DNA of 49,623 nt, taken from the NCBI GenBank assembly GCA_026647215.1, contig JAPKHC010000049.1, positions 1 to 49,623 of the forward strand. The letters run 5' to 3'. Both the position numbers and the translations under genes were made by a program. The stretch's first letter is position 1; each line of letters opens with the position of its first letter. The DNA comes from F1-120-MAGs118 sp013360535 (GTDB lineage: Bacteria; Planctomycetota; UBA1135; GCA-002686595). Below the pieces are notes generated by a model that saw only the letters and a list, made by a program, of their open reading frames with translations, was not told the origin of the DNA and made no database searches. Shown piece by piece: positions 14,740 through 23,738 of the stretch.

Positions 14740-17700
14740 ATGGGGAACGTCAATTTCCGCGAATCCGTTCGCGGTCTGCGGGTGCGTCGTCTGGGCGCAC
14801 GGTTCGATTCGAAGGACTGTGGTGCGGTGCGTTTGGGCGGAGTGCTGCTCGGGCTCGCACTCGTCGCGGTGAACGCCGCCGGCTGGGTCTGGTACGGAAC
14901 GCGGGCGCGACCGCAGGACGTGGTCGTCGCGAGCGAGCCGCAACGCCGCAGCGAGCTGCGCGTCGCGGCGTTGTTGCCGACGCGTGATGTCGAAGCCGCG
15001 GAGCGGCTCTCGGTGCGCTTCACCGAGCCGGTGTGCGACACGGAGCCGCTGCCGGAGCTCGGCGCCGCGCCGTTCCGCAGCGAGCCGCCGCTCGAGGGGC
15101 GCTGGGAGTGGGACGGCGCCGACACACTCTCGTTCGTGCTCGCGCAACCGGTGCGCACGGGACAGCGGGTCGAGTTCATTCCGACGCCGGAGCTCGAGGC
15201 GCTCGCGCGCAGGCCGCTCGCGGCGGGCGAACCGCTGCGTTTTTCCGCAGGGAATCTCGAGTGCCTCGGCGCGCGTCTGCGTTCCGCCGACCTCCATCAG
15301 GTCAACTTCGAGATCGAGTTCAACGCGCCCGTGGAGGCGGAGCGGCTCGCGGGGCACGTGCGCGTCGAGCAGCCGCCCTCGAAGTTCGAGGATCCGATCC
15401 TGCCGGAAGTGCTGTCGACAGGCGCGAGCGAGCGCCACACGCTGCGCCTCGCGCGTCCGCAGTGGGATCGGTTCGTCGTGATCGTGCCGGCCGGCGTCGT
15501 GCCCGCGAGCGGGCCGCTGGCGACGCTGGAGGAGCGCAAGTACGCGCTCGATCTTCCGGAAGATTTCACGCTGACGTCGCACTGGGCCAGCGTCTCGTCC
15601 GCGTCGGAGAGCGCGACCGTGACGCTGTACTTCGATCGCGAGCTCGCGACTTCGCAGGAAGCGCCGCCGGTGAAGGTCGAACCGTCGGTCACGCCGCTCA
15701 CGGTGCGGGCGCGCGGGGCGCAGCTCGTGCTCGAAGGCAACTTCGAGTGCGGACGCAGCTACGAAGTCACGGTCGGCGCTTCGCTGCTCGCGTCCGACGG
15801 CGTCGCGCTCGGCAAGGAGCAGCGCCGCACGGTCGAGATCGGCGCGCGCCCGCCGCGCCTCGCGCTGCCGCGCTCGCAGGGAATCCTGACGCCCGGCGGT
15901 GGCCTCGCGCTGGAGCTCGCGACCACCAACGTGCCGGCGGTGGAGGTCGAGGCGACGCGCCTGCTTCCGGGCAATCTCGTGCCGCACCTGCGCGGCGAGC
16001 GAACGGCCTACACGTCGAAGGAGCTCTTCTCGCGCACGTACCCGCTGCCGCTGCAGCCCGATCGCCCGCAGACGCACGCGCTCGACCTGCGCGCGCTGCT
16101 CGAGCGCCAGCCCGATGGACTGCTCGGCATCTACTCGATCCAAGTGCGCTCGACGCAGTCCCACTGGACGACTGACCGCACGCTCGTGCACGTGACGGAC
16201 ATCGGGACGACACTCAAGCGCGATGCGGACGGCCTGCACGTGTGGCTGCGCTCGCTGTCGACCGGTGCAGCGCTCGCCGGTGCCCGCGTGAGCGCGCTCT
16301 CGATCGCCGACCAGCTCCTCGCCAGCGCCACGACGGACTCCGAAGGCTACGCGGCCCTGCCGCTGCGGGTCGCGAGTTCGATCGAACGCCCGTACGTCGT
16401 GCTGGCCGAGCTCGGCAACGACCTCGGCTACCTCGAGCTCGGCGAACACGAATGGAGCGTGCCGGAAGCGCTCGCGAGCGGCCGTGCGGCGCCGCGCGCG
16501 GCGGACGTTTTCGTCTACACCGAACGCGCGCTCTATCGCCCGGGTGACACCGTGCACGTCACCGGCATCGCACGCACTCCGCTGGGAGCCGTGCTGACGA
16601 GCGAGCTGCGTGCAGTCGTCGAGCGACCCGACGGTCGGGTCTGGCTCGACACGACGGTGAAACCGGAGCTCGCGCAGGGCACGTTCCATCTCGACGTTCC
16701 CACGGAAATCGACGCGCCCACCGGCCAGTGGCAGGTGCGCGTGCACGTTCCCGGCAACGACGAGGTCGTCGGTCGCGCGCGCTTCGGCGTCGAGACGTTC
16801 CTCGCGGCGCGCATGGTGATCCAGCTCGACGAGACGCCGGCGAGTCCGACCGAGGGCGTGGCACTCGGCATCCAACCGCTGGCCATGAGTGCTGTCGCGC
16901 AGTTCCCTGTGAAGGCGGCGGCGCACTGGATTCCGGCCGAATTCCGCTCGAGGCGCTTCCCCCAGCTGCGTTTCCGCAGGCCGACGCACGAGCCGGTCGA
17001 CGCCGAGTGGGCCGGTGCGCTCGATCAGGATGGCAACGTCCGCGCACCTGCGCCGGGGCTCACGAAGCTTCCGCCGGGCAAGTGGACGGGAACGATCGAG
17101 TGGACGGTGACGGAACCGGGTGCACGCTCGGTGAGCTCGCGCCAGACGCTCGAGCACGACTCCTCGCCGTTCCACCTCGGACTCGCGCTCGGACTTGATC
17201 CGGAGGCGCCGTCGGAGAGCGTGGTCGCGGTCGGAACTCCGACGAACGTGCGCTGGGTGTGTGTCGACGTGCTCGACGCCGACGTCGCCGCGCCGCGGCT
17301 GGCGTGGCGACTGGAGCACGTGAAGTCGGAGACGACGCTGAAGCGCGTGGCGGGAGTCCTGACGTGGACGCTCGAGGAGAGTGTCGAGGTCGTTGCGAGC
17401 GGACTCGTCGAAGCGAGCGGAGCGAGTTCGGGAGCGTTTGAGCTCCGCTGCGCCGCGAATGGACGGCATCGGATCACGCTGGCGCCCGAGGGAGGGCTGG
17501 AAACCTCGCTCGAGTTCCACGCGACGACCGGACCGTTGGCGTCGTTCGTGCCACCGATCGAGGATCAGGAGCGCGTCGTGCTGCAGGCGCCCGAGGGCCC
17601 CGTTCGGCCGGGGGAAACGCTGGATTTCGACGTGCGCGTCCCGTTCGACGGGTCGCTGCTCGTCACGCTGGAAGACCGTCGCCTTCTCGCGCAACAGCGC

Positions 17701-20313
17701 GTGGCGACGACCGACGGCAAGGCGCACGTGAGCTTCGAGGTGCCCGCCGAGGCGCGTGGCAGCGTCGTCGTCAGCGCTCAGGTGACCCGTGCGATCGAGC
17801 GTGGCGCTTCGTGGCGGCCGCACCGCGCCTGGGGCTGGATGAAGCTCGACCTCGACAAGTCGTCGCACGAGCTCGCGCTCAAGGTCGTGGCGCCCGAGCG
17901 CGTGAATCCGGGTGAGGTCGCGAGCGTGCGCGTCGAGTTGCCGCCGATGGCGGACGCGACGCGGCCGGCGGTCGTGCACCTGTTCGCCGTCGACGAGGGC
18001 ATTCGTGTCACGGGCGGGGATCGGCTGCCGGAGCCGACGGCGTTCTTCCACGCGCCGCGCCGCCACGCGACGCCGACCAGCGACATCTGGGCCGCGCTCC
18101 TGCCCGACCACGTGCTGCCGGAGAGCGTGCACCGCATCGGCGGTGACGTCGACCTCGGACTGGGGAGCGCGCGCCGGAACGAACCGCAGGAGGTGCGGCG
18201 CACTCCGGCAATCGTGTGGCAACGCGCGGTCGAGCTCGACGCGACGCGCGCGCGCTCGTTCGAGCTTGTGGTGCCGGATTTCGTCGGCACGCTGACGTGG
18301 ATCGCGGTGGCGGCCGACGGCGATCGTTTCGGCGGCGCACAAGCGAGCACTCGCGTGCGCGGCGAAGTGCCGATGACGCTGAATGCGCCGCGTTTTGCGG
18401 CACCGGGCGATCGTTTCGTCGTGCCGGTCGTGCTCGAGAACGGCACGGACGTCGCGGCGCAGGTCGCGCTGTCGCTGGAGCTCGAGGGCCCCGTGGAGTT
18501 CACGCGCGAGCTCGATGCGGAAGGTCGCGAGCTCGCCCAAGGTGCAGCCGCGGTCGAGGCCGGTGCACCGCGCGCTGCTGCGCCGACCTCGCACACGCTC
18601 GGCAGCATCGCTCTCGCTCCCAAGGCCACGCTTCGCCGCTGGCTCGAGTTCGAGGCGACCGCCGCGGGGCGTGTCGAAGGGCGCGCGCTCGCTCTGGCGA
18701 CACTGGAAGGTGGCCGGCAGGTGCAGACGAGCGCCAAGCTCGACCTTCCCGTGCGCTCCGGGCGACCCGAGCTCGTGGTCGAACGCACGCTGGTCATCGA
18801 AGCCGGCGCGGCGCGTTCGCTCGATCTGGCGCAGGAGCTCGGTCTCGTGAAGGAAGAGCTGCAACGCGCGAGCCTGCGGATCTCCTCGGATGTCGGGCTG
18901 TCGCTCGAGCCGCTCGGGCGTCATGCGCTCGACTATCCCTACGGCTGCGCCGAGCAGACCACGAGCCGCATCGCGGCTTTGCTCGCGCTCCCCGGCACGC
19001 TTCTGGATAGCGAAGGCCACGCCGAGGACGCGCAGCGCCGCATCGCGGCCGGGATCGACCGCTTGTGGTCGATGCAGACGCGCACCGGCGGCATTTCCTA
19101 CTGGACTGGCGAGCGCAGTCCGTCGCTGTGGGCGAGCGCGTACGTCGCGGAGACGCTGGTCGAAGCGCGGCGGCGGGGCCACGACGTTCCGCAGTCGCTG
19201 CTCGACGGACTCGGGCAGTATCTCGAGCGCGAGCTCACTCGCGACCAGCACCCTTCGACGCGCGCGACGCTGGTGCGCGTGCTGGCGGAGCTCGGACGGC
19301 CCCAGCGCGGCTGGGAGCGGCGGCTCGAGGAGCTCTCCAACGAACTGGGCCGCTGCGCGAAGATCGAGCTCGCGCTCGCGGCGGCGCTCGACGCGCGTCC
19401 GGAGGATGCGCGCCGGCGGCTCGCGGAGTGGGGCGATGCACCGAACGAGCCCGCAATCAGCGGCGGAGTGAGTGCGTTCGAGGGGCTGGCGTGGCTTCAG
19501 TCGGACGTGCGTCGTCTCGCGCTCGAGCTTCGCACGCGACTCGTGCTCGCCGACGTCGATGCGGAGCTCCTGCGCTGCGCCCACATGCTCGACGCGCAGC
19601 GTGAGGGTGGTCGTTTTGGTTCCACGCTCGACAACGCGAGCGCCCTGCTCGCGCTCGCGCGCTTCCACAGTGCCACCGACACCGTGCAGAGCGACTGGCA
19701 CGGCACGCTCCAGCTTGCGGGTGAGGCGCACGAGATCCGCTCGGACGAGCCGCTCGGCCTCGACGTCTCGCACGCCACGAACGTCGAGTTCCTCACGCAA
19801 GGCACGGGACGGATGTACGTAGTCGCACGCGGTGTCGGCCGACGCGCGCCCGAGGCTCCGGCGTCCGACTCCGGCCTGCGTGTGCGGCGGCGCTGGCTCG
19901 ACATGGAAGGTCGCGAGCTCGATCCGAGCGAGATTCGCCTCGGAACGCTCGTGCAGGTCGAGCTCTCGATCGTCGCGCGGGGTTCGAAGACCGAGAGCAA
20001 CGTCTCGATCGTCGATCCGCTGCCCGCGGGCTTCGAGATCGAGAACGAGCGCCTCGCCAACACCAGCACCGGGCGCACGCGCACGGTCGAAGTTCCCGGC
20101 ACGGTCGCGCTGCACCCGACACGCGTCGAGTACCTCGACGATCGCGCCGTGGTGTTCGCGAATGTCCCACCGTTCGACGCGCGCTGGACCTACCGGGTGC
20201 GCGCCGTCGCGCTCGGCACGTTCGAGCTCGCGCCGCCGAGCGCGGAGGCGATGTACGACGCCAAGGTCTCATCCGTCGGCGGTCCGGCGACGAAGGTGAC
20301 CGTCGTCCCGTGA
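14740..20313 (+). CDS. Bacterial alpha-2-macroglobulin (YfhM-like), thioester intact
   Basis: 1857 residues. The ATG at 14740 has GGAGAGG 5 nt upstream; the frame runs on upstream but without a better start. A single membrane anchor lies at about 32-52, so the protein probably hangs in the periplasm from the inner membrane rather than being a lipoprotein. Macroglobulin-type beta domains follow, with the typical 'TERALYRPGDTVHVTGIAR' near 589 and the A2M core near 1155-1225. The thioester site is YPYGCAEQTTSR with Cys1403 (C-x-E-Q complete), at the start of an alpha/alpha-toroid domain. Such proteins trap attacking proteases. The stop overlaps the start of the PBP1C gene, the classic yfhM-pbpC pairing. 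Confidence 0.93.
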   Translation: MGNVNFRESVRGLRVRRLGARFDSKDCGAVRLGGVLLGLALVAVNAAGWVWYGTRARPQDVVVASEPQRRSELRVAALLPTRDVEAAERLSVRFTEPVCDTEPLPELGAAPFRSEPPLEGRWEWDGADTLSFVLAQPVRTGQRVEFIPTPELEALARRPLAAGEPLRFSAGNLECLGARLRSADLHQVNFEIEFNAPVEAERLAGHVRVEQPPSKFEDPILPEVLSTGASERHTLRLARPQWDRFVVIVPAGVVPASGPLATLEERKYALDLPEDFTLTSHWASVSSASESATVTLYFDRELATSQEAPPVKVEPSVTPLTVRARGAQLVLEGNFECGRSYEVTVGASLLASDGVALGKEQRRTVEIGARPPRLALPRSQGILTPGGGLALELATTNVPAVEVEATRLLPGNLVPHLRGERTAYTSKELFSRTYPLPLQPDRPQTHALDLRALLERQPDGLLGIYSIQVRSTQSHWTTDRTLVHVTDIGTTLKRDADGLHVWLRSLSTGAALAGARVSALSIADQLLASATTDSEGYAALPLRVASSIERPYVVLAELGNDLGYLELGEHEWSVPEALASGRAAPRAADVFVYTERALYRPGDTVHVTGIARTPLGAVLTSELRAVVERPDGRVWLDTTVKPELAQGTFHLDVPTEIDAPTGQWQVRVHVPGNDEVVGRARFGVETFLAARMVIQLDETPASPTEGVALGIQPLAMSAVAQFPVKAAAHWIPAEFRSRRFPQLRFRRPTHEPVDAEWAGALDQDGNVRAPAPGLTKLPPGKWTGTIEWTVTEPGARSVSSRQTLEHDSSPFHLGLALGLDPEAPSESVVAVGTPTNVRWVCVDVLDADVAAPRLAWRLEHVKSETTLKRVAGVLTWTLEESVEVVASGLVEASGASSGAFELRCAANGRHRITLAPEGGLETSLEFHATTGPLASFVPPIEDQERVVLQAPEGPVRPGETLDFDVRVPFDGSLLVTLEDRRLLAQQRVATTDGKAHVSFEVPAEARGSVVVSAQVTRAIERGASWRPHRAWGWMKLDLDKSSHELALKVVAPERVNPGEVASVRVELPPMADATRPAVVHLFAVDEGIRVTGGDRLPEPTAFFHAPRRHATPTSDIWAALLPDHVLPESVHRIGGDVDLGLGSARRNEPQEVRRTPAIVWQRAVELDATRARSFELVVPDFVGTLTWIAVAADGDRFGGAQASTRVRGEVPMTLNAPRFAAPGDRFVVPVVLENGTDVAAQVALSLELEGPVEFTRELDAEGRELAQGAAAVEAGAPRAAAPTSHTLGSIALAPKATLRRWLEFEATAAGRVEGRALALATLEGGRQVQTSAKLDLPVRSGRPELVVERTLVIEAGAARSLDLAQELGLVKEELQRASLRISSDVGLSLEPLGRHALDYPYGCAEQTTSRIAALLALPGTLLDSEGHAEDAQRRIAAGIDRLWSMQTRTGGISYWTGERSPSLWASAYVAETLVEARRRGHDVPQSLLDGLGQYLERELTRDQHPSTRATLVRVLAELGRPQRGWERRLEELSNELGRCAKIELALAAALDARPEDARRRLAEWGDAPNEPAISGGVSAFEGLAWLQSDVRRLALELRTRLVLADVDAELLRCAHMLDAQREGGRFGSTLDNASALLALARFHSATDTVQSDWHGTLQLAGEAHEIRSDEPLGLDVSHATNVEFLTQGTGRMYVVARGVGRRAPEAPASDSGLRVRRRWLDMEGRELDPSEIRLGTLVQVELSIVARGSKTESNVSIVDPLPAGFEIENERLANTSTGRTRTVEVPGTVALHPTRVEYLDDRAVVFANVPPFDARWTYRVRAVALGTFELAPPSAEAMYDAKVSSVGGPATKVTVVP

Positions 20314-22055
20314 GAGCCGCCGCTCGAGCGCGCGCGTTTCGCTGGCTGCGGCGAGCGCTGCTCACCGCGGCCGGCGGCGCTTTCGCCTGCGCGGCGGCGT
20401 TTCTCGCCTTCGACCAGCTCCACCCGTTTCCGCTGGAACGGCTGCGTTCCCCGTGGAGCGCCGAAGTGCGCGCAGCCGACGGAACGCGGCTCGCCGCGCG
20501 CGTCGCGAGCGACGAACAATGGCGACAGCCGTGTGAGCTCGCGGAGCTCGGCCCCTGGCTGCCCGCGGCGACGCTCGCCGTCGAGGACCGTCGCTTCCGC
20601 TCGCACCTCGGCGTCGACCCGCTCGCGGTGCTGCGCGCGCTCGCGTCGAACGTGCGGGCCGGCGCCGTGCGCGAGGGCGCGAGCACGCTCACGATGCAGC
20701 TCGTGGCGCTCACGCTCGGCAGCGAGCGCACGTTCTCGGGCAAGGCCGTCGAGGCGTTCCGCGCGCTGCAGCTCGAGCGCGAGCTCGACAAGGACGAGAT
20801 CCTCGCCGCCTACCTCGAGCGCGCTCCCTACGGTCGCAACGTGTGCGGTGCACGCGAGGCCGCGCAGCGCTGGTTCGCGAAAGAACCGGCGGAGTTGTCG
20901 CTCGACGAGGCCGCATTGCTCGCGGGCCTGCCGCAATCGCCTTCGCGCCTGCGCCCGGACCGTCATCCGGAGGCGGCCCGCGCGCGCCGGAACGTCGTGC
21001 TCGACCGGATGCACGAACAGGGCCGCATCACGCTCGCGCAGCACACCGCCGCCGTCGCGGCACCGCTCCAGCTCTCGAATGCGCCCGCCGCGACGGACCT
21101 CGACGCGTTCCATGCGAGCGCTTGGGCACTCTCCGTTCGCCCGCAAGGCGGCATCACGACGCTCGACGCGCAGTTGCAGGCCGAGGTCGAGCGCGTCGTC
21201 GCGGCGCATCTCCCCCACCTCCCGCCCGGCACGGACGTCGCCGTCGTGGCCATCGACGTCGCCAGCGCTTCGCTCGCGGCGCACGTCGGCTCCGCAGACC
21301 CTTTCGATCCGCTCGACGGCGAGGTCGACGGCGCACGCGCACGCCGCAGTCCCGGTTCCGCGCTCAAGCCGTTCGTATTTGCCGCCGCTTTCGAGTGTGG
21401 GCGCCTCGCCGCCGACAGCGTGATCGACGACACGCCGCTCGAGCTCGACGGCTGGCGCCCCGAGAACTTCGACGGCGGATTCCACGGGCCCGTGCGCGCC
21501 GACGAAGCGCTGCGGCGCTCGCTCAACCTGCCGGCGCTGCGTGTCGCGCGCGCGATCGGTGTCGAGCGTTGCGTCGGCGTGATCGAGGCCTCGGGCGCGA
21601 CGCTCGGCGCCGATCCCGTCGCCCGCGGAGGCCTGACGCTCGTCACAGGAGGCACGGGAGTCACGCTCGTCGAGCTCACCAACGCCTACGCGACGCTCGC
21701 CCGCGGCGGCTCGCATCTGCCCTTGCGCCTGTTCGTCGACACTCCGCTCGGCACGCCGACCCGTGTCTTTTCCGCAGCCACGTGCGAGAGCCTGTTCACG
21801 ATCCTGTCGAGCGACGCGCGCGCGCCGAACCTGCGCACCGGCGCGAGCCTCGTCGGTCGCGAACCTTTCGCGTGGAAGACCGGCACGAGCTCCGGCAACG
21901 TCGACGCGTGGGCCGTCGGCTTCGACCGCCGCCACGCGCTCGGCGTCTGGGTCGGTCGCTTCGACGGCAGCGGCCACGCGGCCTACGTCGGCGCCCTCGC
22001 CGCCGAGCCGATCCTGGCCGAGCTGTTCGCGAGCTCCGCGCTCGCGCGGCCCTGA
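20310..22055 (+). CDS. pbpC: Penicillin-binding protein 1C (bifunctional glycosyltransferase/transpeptidase)
   Basis: 581 residues. The GTG at 20310 overlaps the macroglobulin stop (GTGA), indicating translational coupling. An N-terminal membrane anchor (about 13-33) precedes a GT51 glycosyltransferase with the catalytic VEDRRFRSHLG (Glu92) and GASTLTMQL. The transpeptidase has all three motifs: S350-A-L-K, S404-L-N and K523-T-G. It polymerises and cross-links peptidoglycan in the periplasm. Typical PBP1C proteins are about 200 residues longer and end in a BiPBP_C domain; here the protein stops shortly after the transpeptidase. Pairing with a macroglobulin suggests wall repair coupled to protease defence. 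Confidence 0.92.
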   Translation: MRAAARARAFRWLRRALLTAAGGAFACAAAFLAFDQLHPFPLERLRSPWSAEVRAADGTRLAARVASDEQWRQPCELAELGPWLPAATLAVEDRRFRSHLGVDPLAVLRALASNVRAGAVREGASTLTMQLVALTLGSERTFSGKAVEAFRALQLERELDKDEILAAYLERAPYGRNVCGAREAAQRWFAKEPAELSLDEAALLAGLPQSPSRLRPDRHPEAARARRNVVLDRMHEQGRITLAQHTAAVAAPLQLSNAPAATDLDAFHASAWALSVRPQGGITTLDAQLQAEVERVVAAHLPHLPPGTDVAVVAIDVASASLAAHVGSADPFDPLDGEVDGARARRSPGSALKPFVFAAAFECGRLAADSVIDDTPLELDGWRPENFDGGFHGPVRADEALRRSLNLPALRVARAIGVERCVGVIEASGATLGADPVARGGLTLVTGGTGVTLVELTNAYATLARGGSHLPLRLFVDTPLGTPTRVFSAATCESLFTILSSDARAPNLRTGASLVGREPFAWKTGTSSGNVDAWAVGFDRRHALGVWVGRFDGSGHAAYVGALAAEPILAELFASSALARP

Positions 22056-22065
22056 GCGCGCGCGC

Positions 22066-22071
22066 TATCCT
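22066..22071 (+). promoter_or_regulatory. -10 box TATCCT, 7 nt before the pip start
   Basis: GC-TATCCT-gcgccgc-ATG, with no Shine-Dalgarno site, predicts leaderless transcription of pip. It starts 10 nt after the pbpC stop. Confidence 0.5.
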
Positions 22072-22078
22072 GCGCCGC

Positions 22079-23041
22079 ATGAAGCGCACCAAGCCCGCCC
22101 CCACGGAACTCTTCCCCGAGCTCGAGCCCTACCGCGAAGGGTTCCTGCCCGTCTCGAAGCTGCACACGCTCCACTGGGAGGAATGCGGCAATCCCAAGGG
22201 AAAACCGCTCGTTTTCCTGCACGGCGGCCCGGGCGGCGGCATCGATCCGATCTACCGCCGCTACTTCGACCCGAAGAAGTGGCGCATCGTGCTGTTCAGC
22301 CAGCGCGGCTGCGGCAAGAGCACGCCGCACGCGGAGCTGCGCGAGAACACGACCTGGGACCTCGTCAGCGACATCGAGAAGTTGCGCGAGCATCTGGGCA
22401 TCGACAAGTGGGTCGTCTTCGGCGGCAGCTGGGGCAGCACGCTGAGCCTCGCCTACGCTCAGACGCACACCTCGCGCGTGCTCGGTCTCGTGCTGCGCGG
22501 CATCTTCCTCCTGCGCCGCAGCGAGCTCCTGTGGTTCTATCAGGAGGGCGCGAGCCACCTGTTCCCCGACGCCTGGGACCGCTACCTCGAGCCGATCCCT
22601 CTCAAGGAACGTGGCGACCTGATGAAGGCCTACTACAAGCGCCTGACGAGCCCGAACAAGGCCGTGCGCGCGCGCGCCGCGAAGGCCTGGTCGATCTGGG
22701 AAGGCACGACGAGCAAGCTCTTCGTCGACCCCAAGCTGATCGAGCGCTTCGGCGGCGACCAGTTCGCCGACGCCTTCGCGCGCATCGAAGCGCACTACTT
22801 CGTCAACAACGGCTTCCTGAAGAGCGACGACCAGCTGCTCAAGGGCGCGAAGAAGCTGCGCAAGATCCCGGGCGTGATCGTGCAGGGGCGCTACGACGTC
22901 GTGTGCCCGATGCGCTCGGCCTGGGACCTGCACAAGGCCTGGCCCGAAGCGAAGCTGATCGTCGTGCCCGACTCCGGCCACTCGATGACCGAAGCCGGCA
23001 TCCGCGCCGCGCTGATCTCCGAGACCGACCGCATGGCGTGA
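22079..23041 (+). CDS. pip: Proline iminopeptidase (alpha/beta hydrolase)
   Basis: 320 residues, normal for the S33 family. It removes N-terminal proline from peptides in the cytoplasm. The oxyanion-hole motif HGGPGGG lies near 48, the nucleophile elbow GGSWGS gives Ser117, the acid is in GRYDVVCP near the C-terminal third and the histidine is in DSGHS. 'FSQRGCGKS' is the usual DQRGxGxS element with Ser in place of Asp. No signal peptide is seen. The stop codon TGA is the first triplet of the 201-bp palindrome, so the 3' UTR of its mRNA would be that hairpin. Confidence 0.93.
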   Translation: MKRTKPAPTELFPELEPYREGFLPVSKLHTLHWEECGNPKGKPLVFLHGGPGGGIDPIYRRYFDPKKWRIVLFSQRGCGKSTPHAELRENTTWDLVSDIEKLREHLGIDKWVVFGGSWGSTLSLAYAQTHTSRVLGLVLRGIFLLRRSELLWFYQEGASHLFPDAWDRYLEPIPLKERGDLMKAYYKRLTSPNKAVRARAAKAWSIWEGTTSKLFVDPKLIERFGGDQFADAFARIEAHYFVNNGFLKSDDQLLKGAKKLRKIPGVIVQGRYDVVCPMRSAWDLHKAWPEAKLIVVPDSGHSMTEAGIRAALISETDRMA

Positions 23042-23239
23042 GTTGGTGTGCGGTTGGAATACCGGAAAACCGGAATACCGAGCCGGAATACCGAGCCAGA
23101 GCAATTTTTTCTGCAAACTGCGGCCAGCGTCGACGGCGATGCCGTCGACGCTGGCCGCAGTTTGCAGAAAAAATTGCTCTGGCTCGGTATTCCGGCTCGG
23201 TATTCCGGTTTTCCGGTATTCCAACCGCACACCAACTCA
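23039..23239. repeat. Perfect 201-bp palindrome: 99-bp arms around a 3-nt loop
   Basis: Left arm 23039-23137 and right arm 23141-23239 are exact reverse complements, with GAT between. The first triplet of the left arm is the pip stop codon and the last triplet of the right arm is the Nudix stop codon read on the minus strand, so the element fills the whole space between the convergent genes. Each arm holds a 13-bp direct repeat CCGGAATACCGAG twice, a further GGAATACCG, and a run of six T or A. It is less GC-rich than its surroundings. It may be a bidirectional terminator, a palindromic mobile element or an assembly artefact. There is no mismatch in 99 pairs. Confidence 0.95.
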
Positions 23240-23674
23240 ACCGCAGCCCAGCACCTCGCGGTACACGTCGCGGCGAAAGTCCGCGGCGCGCGTGAGCGCT
23301 TCCTCGGCGCTCACCCACTCGAAGGCGTCGAACTCCGCGCCGTCGGGGCATGGTGAAAGCGTGTCGCTCGCTCGCAGCACGAACCAGCGCTGCACTTGCC
23401 CTAGGCCGACTTTCGCGCTGCGCAGCTCCGGCGGGAGCTCGTAGGCGATCCAGCGCGGGTGCTCGTCGACGCGCGCGAACTGCGCGAGCGTCAGTCCGGT
23501 TTCTTCGAGCAGCTCGCGTGCGAGCGCTTCACGCGGCGACTCGCCTTGTTCGATGCCGCCCTGCGGAAACTGCCAGCTGCCCGCGCCGCGGCCCGCACGC
23601 CGGAACACGAGAACGCGTCCGGACCCGTCGAGAATCACGGCACCGACACTGGCACGGAAGAAGGCGCTCGGCAT
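23237..23674 (-). CDS. Nudix hydrolase, RppH-like
   Basis: 145 residues. The Nudix box (residues 39-61) is complete: GG-x5-E-x7-RE-L-x-EE-x-G. The preceding SWQFPQGGI is characteristic of RppH/diadenosine polyphosphate hydrolases, which remove pyrophosphate from 5'-triphosphate RNA ends and so trigger mRNA decay. A diadenosine-tetraphosphatase role is the main alternative. The ATG at 23674 is preceded by TAGGCT at 10 nt. The stop codon is part of the palindrome shared with convergent pip. It is divergent from the uracil-DNA glycosylase gene across 64 bp. Confidence 0.85.
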   Translation of the reverse strand: MPSAFFRASVGAVILDGSGRVLVFRRAGRGAGSWQFPQGGIEQGESPREALARELLEETGLTLAQFARVDEHPRWIAYELPPELRSAKVGLGQVQRWFVLRASDTLSPCPDGAEFDAFEWVSAEEALTRAADFRRDVYREVLGCG

Positions 23675-23684
23675 GGCGCGCGAG

Positions 23685-23690
23685 AGCCTA
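23685..23690 (-). promoter_or_regulatory. -10 box TAGGCT, 10 nt before the Nudix start
   Basis: Minus strand TAGGCT with a 10-nt gap to the ATG and no ribosome-binding site. It lies back to back with the glycosylase promoter. Confidence 0.4.
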
Positions 23691-23723
23691 CGAACGTGCG
23701 GCCCCGCTGTCGCGAACGGACGC

Positions 23724-23729
23724 TAACTT
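23724..23729 (+). promoter_or_regulatory. -10 box TAACTT, 9 nt before the GTG start of ung
   Basis: GC-TAACTT-ggggcgcaa-GTG. The short gap supports the GTG at 23739 as the start and implies a leaderless or nearly leaderless mRNA. Confidence 0.45.
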
Positions 23730-23738
23730 GGGGCGCAA

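Noticed and set aside
14608..20115. An 1835-codon open frame antisense to the macroglobulin gene
   Set aside because: Its translation is rich in Arg, Ala and Asp/Glu without domains, while the forward frame has a complete macroglobulin. Long antisense frames follow from rare stop codons in GC-rich, strongly biased genes; similar shadows lie against nearly every large gene here (for example 4387-7404 minus and 12085-14517 plus).
23039..23239. Ordinary rho-independent terminator
   Set aside because: The stem is about ten times longer than needed and the T-run is inside the arm, not after the hairpin. It may terminate transcription, but that does not explain its size or perfection.
23043..23444. 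ORFs of 100-170 codons crossing the 201-bp palindrome on both strands
   Set aside because: They exist only because the palindrome gives the same translation on both strands; there is no ribosome-binding site, -10 box or domain.
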